Assembly (NCBI GenBank): GCA_937886325.1
Contig: CALABV010000100.1
Location: 1-40,133 of the forward strand
Direction of reading: 5' to 3'
From: an uncultured Geobacter sp.
GTDB lineage: Bacteria > Desulfobacterota > Desulfuromonadia > Geobacterales > Geobacteraceae
Length of the DNA: 40,133 nt
Below the pieces are notes generated by a model. That model was not told the DNA's origin, did no database searches, and saw nothing but the letters and a program-made list of their open reading frames with translations. Shown here in pieces: positions 23,924 to 32,547 of this stretch (position 1 is its first letter; the number at the start of each line of letters is the position of its first letter). Both the position numbers and the translations under genes were made by a program.

Positions 23924-25041
23924 CTAATCTACCGCTAAACGCAACCAATCCTTTGGGCGTTTGCCAGTTCGTGCAGTTGCGGTAACGAGCCGGGAGAACA
24001 ACGACCGTCCCTGCGAGATCGAAACGCCTGTTGAAACGGTATTGATACTCACCAAGGTAACGGTGAGCATATTTCTCAAAGTCGAAGGCATGGTAAGTCC
24101 CATTTATTGCGGTCTTCAAGTTGCCAAGGATGGTGTTGACCCAAGTAAAACACTCCATCTTGCTACTCTTGCATTTGCCGACAATGTTCTGCTCATGGAT
24201 ACAACCAGCTTCAGTTACCGCCGTAAAACAGGCTAGTACCTTGTAACATCAATAGATTCGCAAAGCTCCCCCTCCCTTGATGGGAGGGGGTTGGGGGGAG
24301 GGTGAATCTTCAAGCAGCGAATATCCTGGAAACTCCCCCTCTCCCTAACCCTCTCCCACCAGGGGAGACGGAATTATTGCTGAGTAGATTTATGTGTTAC
24401 TGGGTACTAGGCCATCTGAGACGACTGTTGTAGAGGGAACCAGTTTTTGACTGGCCCACTCTTTCATCTCCTTCTGGCTAAAGCCCCTTACCGGCGAGAA
24501 GACGGCATAGATTGGATTTTTCTGGTTGTTTGTCTGGACTGCAGCCACAAACGGAATCTTGTTCTCGGAGCCACGACCTCTTTTTCCCCCTTCAATCTCT
24601 CCACCAAGGTAGGCATCGTCAACTTCGACCCGGCCTGAGAGCTTGGTTTCACTTTCACGTTCATACATGACCTGCATGAGCTTGTGCTTCAGCAGGATAG
24701 CTGATGCCGAGATGGCGTCTCAGTTCCAGGGTTGATACATTGTTCTTGTTCTGCGTTAGAAAGAACATGGACTGAAACCAAATGGTCAGAGGAAGTTTCG
24801 TTGAGTGAAAGATGGTATCCTCAGTCAACGATGTCCGGGTCCGGCAGCCACAACACTGAAATATTCTCAGCCCGTTTCTTCGGCATCTGTAGTGTTGGCT
24901 ACTGCTGCATTTTGGACAACGAAACCCTTCCGGCCAGCGAAGATCCTCAAGGGCTGCTTCACACTGCTGTTCCTGGCCATACCTGGCGAGAAATTGATTC
25001 AGGCTCATGCCCGGTTGAGGCTGGATCCAATTCTTCTTCAC
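23924..25041 (-). pseudogene. IS1595-family transposase, broken
   Basis: The gene starts at GTG 25041 with AAGGAGG upstream. An N-terminal zinc ribbon is present (FRCPKCSSSQHYRCRRNGLR, then FQCCGCRTRTSLTEDTIF), followed by LELRRHLGISY. Near 24700 the frame shifts: a short deletion beside an AGCTAT motif joins GISYP to AILLKHKLMQVM. The DDE domain then shows EVDDAYLGGE and VVSDGL. After the nested element the frame resumes as ACFTAVTEAGCIHEQNIVGK and continues to FTWVNTILGNLKTAINGTYH and the conserved YLGEYQYRFNRRFDL. A probable third lesion is an extra base near 23950: shifting by one would end the protein ...KDWLRLAVD with a TAG at 23924-23926 inside the inverted repeat. The gene cannot make an active transposase. 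Confidence 0.85.
24237..24406. mobile_element. MITE-like element nested in the transposase gene
   Basis: A 170-base non-coding insertion is flanked by CTAG on both sides (24233-24236 and 24407-24410). Its ends are inverted repeats: TACCTTGTAACA on the left and, read inwards from the right, TACCCAGTAACA. Removing the element plus one CTAG rejoins the transposase frame exactly as VSDGL-ACFTAV, so the boundaries and the duplication are well supported. The interior holds a hairpin of CCCCCTCCC and GGGAGGGGG and a G-run cluster (24282-24302) that could form a quadruplex. No transposase is encoded. Confidence 0.85.
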
Positions 25042-25138
25042 GGCGCACCTCCTTTCCTGGAGATGCCGTAAAGATACCATGGGGATATGACGGAATATGT
25101 CGCATCCGCTCGTCAGCTGGAGATTAGTACTACTCAGG

Positions 25139-25146
25139 TAAATGAA
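25139..25146. repeat. Target-site duplication, right copy (TAAATGAA)
   Basis: Exact copy of the 8 bases at 23905-23912, directly after the right inverted repeat of the IS element. Confidence 0.85.
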
Positions 25147-25202
25147 TGACTCGACAAACCTTGCAAATATTTTTAAGATGGTTTCCAATCGCAAGCAAAC
25201 GA

Positions 25203-26201
25203 TTACCAGTGTTTCAGACCAATACTCCGCAAACGCTCTCTTGTCCCCGACACGATTTTTATCAGTTCATTCCGAAAAATCATGAAAAGAGCCGGAATGT
25301 ACACGAAGTGAACCACCATGTGCCACGATCCGGAATGTTGCATGCCCTTCTGCCAGAGCCAACCGTATATCATGCTCACAAGAAAACTAAACCAGGAACC
25401 GGCAAGAAGAAAACATAGCTGCGGAAACGTTTCCGGAATAAAAAATATCATAAGTTGGTCATACCAAAGTCGCTGTGGAAGTACCGACATGGCGGCCAGC
25501 AACCGACTCCTCCTGTCCCGCCACTTGTACATGGATGCAAGAAGCAGGAAACCTGCTCCGAAAAAAATGGGGGCCTTTCCCTCATAGCAGGAAAAATTCC
25601 CATGCGTCAACCAATCCAGCAACCAGGAAGGATACACTGCAAAGCACAAAAGAAGATATAGAATAGTTGCTAGTACATACCTCATCTTCCAATCGCCGGA
25701 TGCGCAGAGCATCAGCCCTATGTGCGGCTTGAAACAAGCTACAGGCAAAAGAAATCGCATGAAATACGCGGAACAGAGTAACGGCACGATTTGGACACCG
25801 TACAGCGAGAGTATATAGGGCGGCGACAGCAGAACAAGCAGTCTCCAGGGCTTTCCATCGTGGAGAAGCGAACAGGCGAACACTGCCGAAACAATCCCGA
25901 AAAATACCGGACCCGCAAGAAAGAGAGGAAGCAGAGAGATCGGGTATAGTGCGAGTATCATCGTAAATGGATAGGGGGTTACTGGTGTATTGTTGAAATA
26001 TTGCCCTCCGTACACGGGTCGTCCCGCCACAAAGTTATTCAGGCTGAACAGGGGAGGAAGCAGATCCCCCAGGTGAGCGCCCTGATACAGCGTGGAAACG
26101 GGCAACAGATATACCCCTGTTCCCGCAAGAATACCTATTGACAGTGAGAGAATGATTTTACGGGCTGTGGTCATTGGCAATCGAAATTCCGGACCCTTCA
26201 T
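25203..26201 (-). CDS. Polytopic membrane protein, GT87/DUF2029-like glycosyltransferase candidate
   Basis: A 332-residue integral membrane protein with about eight to ten hydrophobic segments (IILSLSIGILAGTGVYLLPV; LLVLLSPPYILSLYGVQIVP; FFGAGFLLLASMY). The first loop contains LPPLFSLNNFVAGRPVYGGQ, and later LPVACFKPHIGLMLC recalls the 'KP..........' stretch of polyprenyl-phosphomannose-dependent GT87 enzymes. The family assignment is from general layout, not a decisive motif. The ATG at 26201 has AGGAAGG about 6 bases upstream. The gene is divergent from the GT2 gene at 26263. Before the IS inserted, its 3' end lay about 65 bases upstream of the TonB-like gene start. Confidence 0.55.
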   Translation of the reverse strand: MKGPEFRLPMTTARKIILSLSIGILAGTGVYLLPVSTLYQGAHLGDLLPPLFSLNNFVAGRPVYGGQYFNNTPVTPYPFTMILALYPISLLPLFLAGPVFFGIVSAVFACSLLHDGKPWRLLVLLSPPYILSLYGVQIVPLLCSAYFMRFLLPVACFKPHIGLMLCASGDWKMRYVLATILYLLLCFAVYPSWLLDWLTHGNFSCYEGKAPIFFGAGFLLLASMYKWRDRRSRLLAAMSVLPQRLWYDQLMIFFIPETFPQLCFLLAGSWFSFLVSMIYGWLWQKGMQHSGSWHMVVHFVYIPALFMIFRNELIKIVSGTRERLRSIGLKHW

Positions 26202-26262
26202 GCACAACCTTCCTCGCCGGAATCGGCTGTGCGCCAAACCGTCCTTCACCGAAAGGAGCACC

Positions 26263-27021
26263 ATGATCAACGGACAGAAAATAGTTGTTGTGCTACCCGC
26301 CTACAACTCAGCCGGGACACTGGAGAAAACGTATCGCGAGATCCCGTTCGAGATTGTGGACGATGTTATTCTGGTGGACGACGCAAGCAAAGACAGGACA
26401 ACGGAAGTTGCTGAATCTTTGGGAATACGCACCATTATCCATCCCCGAAACATGGGGTACGGCGGAAACCAGAAAACATGCTATCACGCGGCACTCGAAC
26501 TTGGAGCGGATATCGTCGTCATGCTCCATCCCGATTATCAATATACTCCGAAACTCATTACGGCAATGGCATCCATGATCGCATATGGAGAATTCGATGC
26601 CGTCCTGGCTTCGCGTATCCTCGGCATCGGCGCACTGAAAGGGGGAATGCCCTTGTACAAGTATGTGGCGAACCGGCTCCTGACCTTCGTGGAAAACCTG
26701 CTCCTGAATCACAAGCTCTCCGAATACCATACGGGATACAGGGCCTACACCCGTCGAGTACTGACACAACTACCACTTGAGATGAACTCGGACGACTTCG
26801 TGTTCGACAACCAGGTGATTGCACAGCTTATATGGTTCGGCTTTCGCATCGGCGAAATTTCCTGCCCGACCAGATATTGCGCCGAGTCGTCGTCCATCAG
26901 CTTCGGCCGGAGCGTGACGTACGGGCTCGGGGTGCTCCGCACGGCGCTCCAGTTCAGACTGTGCAGGATGGAACTCCTCAAAAGCCCTCTCTTTCCCCTG
27001 AGAAATGACCTTTCAGGTTGA
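26263..27021 (+). CDS. Family 2 glycosyltransferase
   Basis: A 252-residue GT-A fold enzyme. KIVVVLPAYNSAGTLEKTYR opens the nucleotide-binding fold, with VILVDDASKDRTTEVAESLG and IIHPRNMGYGGNQKTCYHAA as the donor-sugar region. VVMLHPDYQYTP holds the metal-binding DxD-like motif (HPDYQ rather than DAD/DPD), and YHTGYRAYTRRVL the acceptor region. No C-terminal membrane helices are present, so it is a soluble or peripheral type like those that glycosylate a lipid carrier. AAAGGAG precedes the ATG. It is the only plus-strand gene in the 25200-35040 glycan region, facing the minus-strand series. Confidence 0.88.
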   Translation: MINGQKIVVVLPAYNSAGTLEKTYREIPFEIVDDVILVDDASKDRTTEVAESLGIRTIIHPRNMGYGGNQKTCYHAALELGADIVVMLHPDYQYTPKLITAMASMIAYGEFDAVLASRILGIGALKGGMPLYKYVANRLLTFVENLLLNHKLSEYHTGYRAYTRRVLTQLPLEMNSDDFVFDNQVIAQLIWFGFRIGEISCPTRYCAESSSISFGRSVTYGLGVLRTALQFRLCRMELLKSPLFPLRNDLSG

Positions 27022-27076
27022 ACCGACATCCGGGATGACTTTTTCATTCAGGTGAGGACGCGGATCGTCCCTATGG

Positions 27077-28651
27077 TCACTCAAGCGTGCCATCTTCTCC
27101 GCCATTTGAAAGACCTGAAATTAGATACAGTCGTATGGCAGCGACGATACCGCACACTATCAGCAACGGAACCGGAAACAAGCCCACCGTGCTTTTCTCG
27201 GCATAGTACCTGCGCGTCCACCAGTAATCGAGAACATCGGCACCTCGCATCCCGGCCGGTTCATACCTGTCGTTCGCCCTCCTCGAAAGAATCGAATACA
27301 GCATCTCGGCATGTCCCAGTATCGGGCTCAATCTCCAGTCGAAATAGGTCTCCGGTGAAGGCTCCACGATGGGCCGAACGCCGACCCCCTCGACAACCGT
27401 AAACGGAACTTTCCTGACGGAATGAAGATACCTGAAGTATCCACGCATACTAATAGACATTCCCAGCAGTTGAACCACTATTCCACAGGCAAGCAAGGAA
27501 TAGACAACCGCCCTTCCCCACCTTCTTTTCATCCTGTTACGTCCGTCGAGCAACTCGGCAATCGGTATCACGAAGAAGGGGGTGAGAGCAAGGAGATAAC
27601 GCGGCCCCCATGCCCAGTCTCCGTGCCAGTAGATATTCTTCGCGTAAAAGAAAATGAAGACCATCATCGTACAGGAAAACCCCGCGGCAATTGCCGGGTG
27701 ATTCTTCCAGAATGACCTGATTGAGAAAAAGAAAAGTATTGTAACGGGAGAATAATATAAAAAACCCTTACCGGGACTCGCAATGAGGCCGGCAAGGCCG
27801 TCGGCAAGGGGAGTGCCGCCGAAGAAGTCGATTCCCAGCCTGCGTGCCATCAAGGCATAACCGGATTCGAACGGGGAACCGAAACGATAGTTGTTATACC
27901 AGAAGAACATGCAGACAAAAGGAATCATCGCACAACAGAAAGGAACGATCCCTCCGGCAATGAGTCCTGATGCCTTCAGTGCATCATTCCTTTTGAGACG
28001 GCTCGCAACGAGCATCAGCAGCAACGGCGGCACGATAAGAATCGAATTGCCCCTTGTAAGAAACGCCATCCCCAACGACGCTCCTGAAATAAGGATATAT
28101 CCGGTTCTCCCGGAGACAAGGAAACGATGCATCCCGAAAAAGGAGAGCAGGATGAAAAATGTCTCCAGGGCGTGATCGCCCGGGTCCTTCGCATAATACA
28201 GGGCCAAGGTGCCGAAGCCGTACAGGATAGAAACAAGGACGGATGAACGTCGAGAATAGCCGAGGCTCAGTGTGAACAGAAACACCAGCGACACCGTGGC
28301 CACGGAGAAAAGAGGGTTCAACAGCATCACCGGATTACATGGCTGGACTCCAAATATCTTTCCCAGCAGGTACAATGGAAGCGACAGCAGCACCGACCCG
28401 ATGCCGAACCACGAATACTCTCTTCCATCGGCGCCTGTCATCCCCATCCCCGCCGGAACATTCAGGTCATGCCTTTCGAGTATCGATGCGACCACCTCAA
28501 GCCGCAAACCTCCCACATCGGAATTCTGCATACCCGAAGCTGTCAACAGGTACACGGACACGAACAAGGCAATGATATAAAAAATGACGCAGGTATTGCC
28601 GCATGTCTCTTTTGAATCCGTCAGCAATGATGACAAACTTCTTTTTTTCAT
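27077..28651 (-). CDS. Polytopic GT-C-like membrane protein
   Basis: A 524-residue integral membrane protein with about eleven hydrophobic helices. The N-terminal loop after the first helix (SDVGGLRLEVVASILERHDL, then EYSWFGIGSVLLSLPLYLLG) resembles the acidic first periplasmic loop of GT39/ArnT-like lipid-dependent glycosyltransferases. FLTRGNSILIVPPLLLMLVA and NNYRFGSPFESGYALMARR are further landmarks, and the C-terminus has a periplasmic segment before a last helix. The substrate is unknown. Its stop converges with the GT2 gene at 27021; upstream it follows the second GT2 gene by 44 bases. Confidence 0.65.
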   Translation of the reverse strand: MKKRSLSSLLTDSKETCGNTCVIFYIIALFVSVYLLTASGMQNSDVGGLRLEVVASILERHDLNVPAGMGMTGADGREYSWFGIGSVLLSLPLYLLGKIFGVQPCNPVMLLNPLFSVATVSLVFLFTLSLGYSRRSSVLVSILYGFGTLALYYAKDPGDHALETFFILLSFFGMHRFLVSGRTGYILISGASLGMAFLTRGNSILIVPPLLLMLVASRLKRNDALKASGLIAGGIVPFCCAMIPFVCMFFWYNNYRFGSPFESGYALMARRLGIDFFGGTPLADGLAGLIASPGKGFLYYSPVTILFFFSIRSFWKNHPAIAAGFSCTMMVFIFFYAKNIYWHGDWAWGPRYLLALTPFFVIPIAELLDGRNRMKRRWGRAVVYSLLACGIVVQLLGMSISMRGYFRYLHSVRKVPFTVVEGVGVRPIVEPSPETYFDWRLSPILGHAEMLYSILSRRANDRYEPAGMRGADVLDYWWTRRYYAEKSTVGLFPVPLLIVCGIVAAIRLYLISGLSNGGEDGTLE

Positions 28652-28695
28652 AAAATGGCTCTTCGAGGGCTCGGGATTCCGTGCATGCCGGTCGA

Positions 28696-29460
28696 TTACC
28701 GCTCTCCATCCTGCCTACCGCCCGTCTCCCTGTGCGCAAGATTGTACTTCAGGATGCACCAGATGGCCCACACACCGTCCTTCCAGTTGATCTTCTTTCC
28801 TTCAGCGTAGGTGCGGCCTGAATAAGAGATCCCAACCTCGTAGATACGACAGTTCAGCTTGGAAATTTTCGCCGTTATCTCCGGCTCGAACCCGAAACGG
28901 TTTTCGCGCAAGGAAAGGCCTGCCACAATCTCTTTCCTGAAGACCTTGTAGCAGGTCTCCATGTCCGTCAGGTTCAGGTTTGTCAGCATGTTGGACAACA
29001 GGGTCAGCATCCGGTTTCCGATGCTGTGCCAGAAAAGCAATACCCTGTGAGGCTGACTCCCCACGAACCGTGACCCGTAGACCACGTCCGCCTTCCCGGC
29101 AAGGATGGGCGCCAGAAGTTTCGGGTATTCGACGGGATCGTACTCCAGGTCGGCATCCTGAATGAGCAGGATGTCTCCGGTCGCGGCCTCGAATCCCGAG
29201 CGTATGGCTGCGCCCTTCCCCAGGTTCCGGTCATGAAAAAGGCATGTCAGGCTCCCTCCCCTCTCCTGCTTCAGCCGCTGAACCACGTCCCGGGTTCCAT
29301 CGGCCGAACAGTCATCAACGATAATAATCTCCTTGTCAAGGGGAAGGGACACGGATTCGACCCGCCGGAGAACAGTCTCGATTGTAGCCTCTTCATTGAA
29401 CACGGGAATGATGACCGTCAGCTTCATTGTCCGATTTTCTCCGATTTTCGATTCCATCAT
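28696..29460 (-). CDS. Dolichol-phosphate-mannose-synthase-like family 2 glycosyltransferase
   Basis: A 254-residue GT2 enzyme. KLTVIIPVFNEEATIETVLR, IIIVDDCSADGTRDVVQRL, RNLGKGAAIRSGFEAATGDI and LLIQDADLEYDP (DxD metal site) are the DPM1-type signature. METCYKVFRKEIV and SYSGRTYAEGKKINWKDG are the acceptor-side motifs. Family members transfer a sugar from a nucleotide donor to polyprenyl phosphate at the inner face of the membrane. Two adjacent ATGs overlap the stop codon of the preceding gene (ATGATGG), so translation is probably coupled. GGAGGGGG lies 6 bases before the first ATG. An internal ATG at 29427 begins the conserved core and is an alternative start. Confidence 0.9.
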   Translation of the reverse strand: MMESKIGENRTMKLTVIIPVFNEEATIETVLRRVESVSLPLDKEIIIVDDCSADGTRDVVQRLKQERGGSLTCLFHDRNLGKGAAIRSGFEAATGDILLIQDADLEYDPVEYPKLLAPILAGKADVVYGSRFVGSQPHRVLLFWHSIGNRMLTLLSNMLTNLNLTDMETCYKVFRKEIVAGLSLRENRFGFEPEITAKISKLNCRIYEVGISYSGRTYAEGKKINWKDGVWAIWCILKYNLAHRETGGRQDGER

Positions 29461-30989
29461 TCCGTGCCCCCTCCGTGCTTTCTCCGCCACAGGGTGAACC
29501 GTTTCTCTTCCATAACAAGGGCGAAGTTCTCCTTCAGACGCTCCCTGTCCCGGGAAGCGACCTCCCATCCAAGCACATAACGAATCGCAGGGAATTCCGA
29601 CCAGTCAACCAGGGACGGAGCAAGCTCTATCAGACCAGACCTCGGGCGACCGGCCGCGCCGGAGTTGAAACGAACGGGAAAGTGAGGCGCCGCGGCTTCA
29701 TAATTTCCCGCGTCCACGCACCCCTTTTCCATCCCGTAATAGGAAGCCGCGTGCAGGAGCGGATCTATTCTCGACCAGGAGGCGTTCGGATACTTATGGG
29801 AAACAATCCAGGATCCCTGCGGGATTTCCGCCTTCATGCCCGCGAGATACTCCTCTACATGAAGACTCTCCCCGTGCAGGATGAACCCGTTGACTACCAG
29901 GAAAAGCAGAGCCACCCCCGGAAAAAGCACTCCCTGAAACCGGGCGATGAATCCGGTTGCGGGAACCGTGAGCAGCGGGAGCGCCAGGAGAAATACGACC
30001 CACGGCAGGCGCTGATTGAACAGGCTGCCGCCGGCGAAGTTGTCCGGCGCAATGAAATATACCAGCGTTACGGCAAGAACCGTCGCCATGACACAGCGAC
30101 GCGCATCACGGCTTCTTTCGGCGTCGGGACGAGGAGCAGGCTGAGTCCGCATCATAGCGTACGCTACCACTGCGAGGACAACCCACGGAGCGATCTGCCA
30201 GACCTGAAATGTATCTAGTGAGAAGAGAAGAATCTCCACCGACAGCCAGGCGAAACGGGAGAGCGAAACCGTATACGGAAAGGTTGAACCGTGGGCAGTA
30301 CTCGTTCCGGACAGGAAATCCAGCGCGATGATACTACACGGAACGGTTACGGCAACCAGTGCGAGAAGGTCGCGACATCTCTTCCCGCCCCGCCGGGAAG
30401 GTACCAGGGTCATGATGAAGAGAAAGAGCATGAAGATGGAGAAGGGGATGAGGTGGAGGTAGAAGAGGACACATCCGGAGAGGTTGAAGGCCAGTGCCTT
30501 CCGTAAAAGCGATTGCTCGCGCAGCGACCATGCCAAGGCCATGGAAAGGAGCATGCAGGGGACAGCCAGCGAATAGCTGTAAAATCCCATCATCACGGCA
30601 TAGTTGAACAGCAGGGGAAACACGAGATAGGAAAGGGGAAACGGCCGGTTGCCGAACGAACGGAGAAAACAGGGGACGCTAACCGTCATCAGAAGGATAT
30701 AGAGCGATAGAAATATCTTTTCCACGACACGAGGGGAAAAAAAGGCGAGCAGCGGATACGCCACTAGATGAAAGCCTAGATTGGGTGTGGCGCGCAGGTC
30801 GTGGATGAAGTGCTCTCCCCAGACCCGCCCGCCGTTCAGCAGGTCACGGAGGATGACCAGGTTGTAGAGATGGCTCGGGCCGTCCTGTGTGGGTAAGTAC
30901 GGCAACGCCCAGACCAGCCCGAAGGAAAGCAGGAGCAGCACCCCATACGACCATGGGATGGTCCGAAAAACGGCAATGCTACCTTTCAC
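29457..30989 (-). CDS. Polytopic membrane protein of the glycan locus, function unknown
   Basis: A 510-residue integral membrane protein with roughly ten to twelve helices. The first loop reads LPTQDGPSHLYNLVILRDLL, a pattern found in uncharacterised GT-C-like exporters or transferases near lipid-sugar genes. A long C-terminal soluble region (from about residue 385: SLHVEEYLAGMKAEIPQGSW; HFPVRFNSGAAGRPRSGLIE) would face the periplasm. The start is GTG 30989, inside the last codons of the preceding gene (11-base overlap). The stop overlaps the start of the next GT2 gene. The tight packing implies one operon. No catalytic motif could be assigned. Confidence 0.6.
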   Translation of the reverse strand: MKGSIAVFRTIPWSYGVLLLLSFGLVWALPYLPTQDGPSHLYNLVILRDLLNGGRVWGEHFIHDLRATPNLGFHLVAYPLLAFFSPRVVEKIFLSLYILLMTVSVPCFLRSFGNRPFPLSYLVFPLLFNYAVMMGFYSYSLAVPCMLLSMALAWSLREQSLLRKALAFNLSGCVLFYLHLIPFSIFMLFLFIMTLVPSRRGGKRCRDLLALVAVTVPCSIIALDFLSGTSTAHGSTFPYTVSLSRFAWLSVEILLFSLDTFQVWQIAPWVVLAVVAYAMMRTQPAPRPDAERSRDARRCVMATVLAVTLVYFIAPDNFAGGSLFNQRLPWVVFLLALPLLTVPATGFIARFQGVLFPGVALLFLVVNGFILHGESLHVEEYLAGMKAEIPQGSWIVSHKYPNASWSRIDPLLHAASYYGMEKGCVDAGNYEAAAPHFPVRFNSGAAGRPRSGLIELAPSLVDWSEFPAIRYVLGWEVASRDRERLKENFALVMEEKRFTLWRRKHGGGTE

Positions 30990-32547
30990 GCCGCTCCCCC
31001 TGGCGGTCCGAGGGACCCGTTTTCATTCCATACCTCTTTATAATCGTCGAATTCGGCGCAGTATTCCGTATGAAGATAGACGCCACCTTGTCCCGATATA
31101 TTAGGGACCAGTCTTTCCTCTCCCGCAGAAACCTGGAAAATCGTGAATCGGTATTGAAGAAGATCCAGTTGATCCGGTATTTGTCCAGTACCTTTTCCCA
31201 ACCCTCTTCAAAATTCGTGACCTTGATGTACTCCTTCAATCTGTCCGTCCCATACATATCGGAACGGCCGTCGAAAAAAACCCTGTAGCGCGGCCATGCC
31301 GCATAAATCACATAGTCGCCGAACTCGTCGTTGCAGAACATGTTCCCCGGAAGGCTCTCCTGCTCCAGGAAGCGGACCGCGGCAACCGGTTTCGTTTTGG
31401 GGTCGAAGCCGTAGTGAACTGTTCCCATGGCGATAAACAACGCAACCACGATCCCCGCCGCAATCGGCCAGTGGATGCCCCCTGACGAGGCATCGACCGC
31501 AGAAATGTTCCGGCCTTTCTTCGCAAGCAGGCCGGCCCATCGTCCATCCGAGCCTTCGAGCAGAAGGTTTGCCCGACGTACCAGGATCGGCGAGGCGATG
31601 ATGGCGAACAGCGGGATGTAGCGGACCGAATAGAGGGACATGTTAAGAAAAACCAGGAGAAGCAGAAGATCGGTCAAACGAAGTTTCTCCCGCGAAAGCG
31701 CAAGGAGGGCGACCAGTAGCAGGATAAGATATTTCAGGGGCGACGGTTCATGGAAATTGGGCGACATGAACTCGGTGACGCTGTCCATGATGAGTTTGTT
31801 CGAAACCAGGTTGAAGGGAAAGAGGAGGATATGCCAACCGTACGGGTTTACGCAAGACAACGCCAGACAGACCGCGGAGATTACGGCGAGAGCCTTCACA
31901 CGCCGTCTCGCCGGATCCCGTATTTCGCTCGCGACCGAAAAGAACGCCGGTGCCTCTCCCGCAATGAATATCCCGAGAAGCAGGAATCCGGAAAGATAGC
32001 CCCCGTGCAGGTTGACCCATAACAGCATCAGCGGCGGCAGAAGATACAGTTGATCCCTCGTACCATCGCGGAACTCGTCGAGAATACGGTACCACACATA
32101 AAACAGGAGGAGAGAAAACACGTGAGGCCGTGCAAGCCAGTGAATCTGCGAGGCAGCCGTTGCCAGAAGAACAATGAACAGGGCGATCAGGATATTGCCT
32201 CCCGAGTCCCGAATCTTCAGGAAGAGCAGATAGAACGTCAGAGCCAGCAGAAAGGTGAACAGAAGAACGATCCCTGTTAGGCCGGTATAGCGGTGAACCA
32301 GGGCCATTATCACTTCCGAGAGCCATTCGTGGGCTGTCCAGGGGATTGGGGGGAAGTGATAGGAAAAGATATCGAAGCGTGGGATGGACAGGCTTCTCAG
32401 TATCCATTCCCCGGCCCGGATATGGTAGCCGGTATCACCGTCTCCGAGCAACCCCTGCCCCCTGCTTATGCACAGGAACAGGAAAATGGACAAAAAGAGC
32501 ATGTCGGCAAGGGATGGAAGATAGAACCGTTTTTTCAGTTTCATCAT
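30979..32547 (-). CDS. Polytopic membrane protein with C-terminal periplasmic domain
   Basis: A 522-residue membrane protein. After the first helix comes GDGDTGYHIRAGEWILRSLS and HFPPIPWTAHEWLSEVIMAL, an arrangement seen in many uncharacterised bacterial proteins close to the GT-C superfamily (acidic residues right after helix 1). About ten helices follow, with LARPHVFSLLLFYVWYRI and WVNLHGGYLSGFLLLGIFIA. A C-terminal non-membrane part of about 130 residues contains NMFCNDEFGDYVIYAAWPRY and VFFDGRSDMYGTDRLKEYI, which I recognise as recurring in this protein type without a known role. Start at ATG 32547; the preceding gene's stop is at 32548-32550. Confidence 0.6.
   Translation of the reverse strand: MMKLKKRFYLPSLADMLFLSIFLFLCISRGQGLLGDGDTGYHIRAGEWILRSLSIPRFDIFSYHFPPIPWTAHEWLSEVIMALVHRYTGLTGIVLLFTFLLALTFYLLFLKIRDSGGNILIALFIVLLATAASQIHWLARPHVFSLLLFYVWYRILDEFRDGTRDQLYLLPPLMLLWVNLHGGYLSGFLLLGIFIAGEAPAFFSVASEIRDPARRRVKALAVISAVCLALSCVNPYGWHILLFPFNLVSNKLIMDSVTEFMSPNFHEPSPLKYLILLLVALLALSREKLRLTDLLLLLVFLNMSLYSVRYIPLFAIIASPILVRRANLLLEGSDGRWAGLLAKKGRNISAVDASSGGIHWPIAAGIVVALFIAMGTVHYGFDPKTKPVAAVRFLEQESLPGNMFCNDEFGDYVIYAAWPRYRVFFDGRSDMYGTDRLKEYIKVTNFEEGWEKVLDKYRINWIFFNTDSRFSRFLRERKDWSLIYRDKVASIFIRNTAPNSTIIKRYGMKTGPSDRQGERRER

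Larger units (their letters stand above)
23913..25138 (-). mobile_element. IS1595-family insertion sequence, inactivated
   Basis: The 1,226-base element has 18-base terminal inverted repeats that differ at one position (CCTGAATAGTACTAATCT at 23913-23930; its partner AGATTAGTACTACTCAGG at 25121-25138). It is flanked by perfect 8-base duplications TAAATGAA. Without a nested 174-base insertion it would be 1,052 bases, a normal IS1595 (ISXO2-like) size. The single transposase gene runs right to left and is disrupted by a frameshift and by the nested element. The insertion site is exactly the start codon of the TonB-like gene. Confidence 0.88.

Noticed and set aside
27022..27076. Terminator between the convergent GT2 and GT-C-like genes
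   Set aside because: Only a 5-bp stem (GGACG/CGTCC) without a T-run is present, which is too weak to call.
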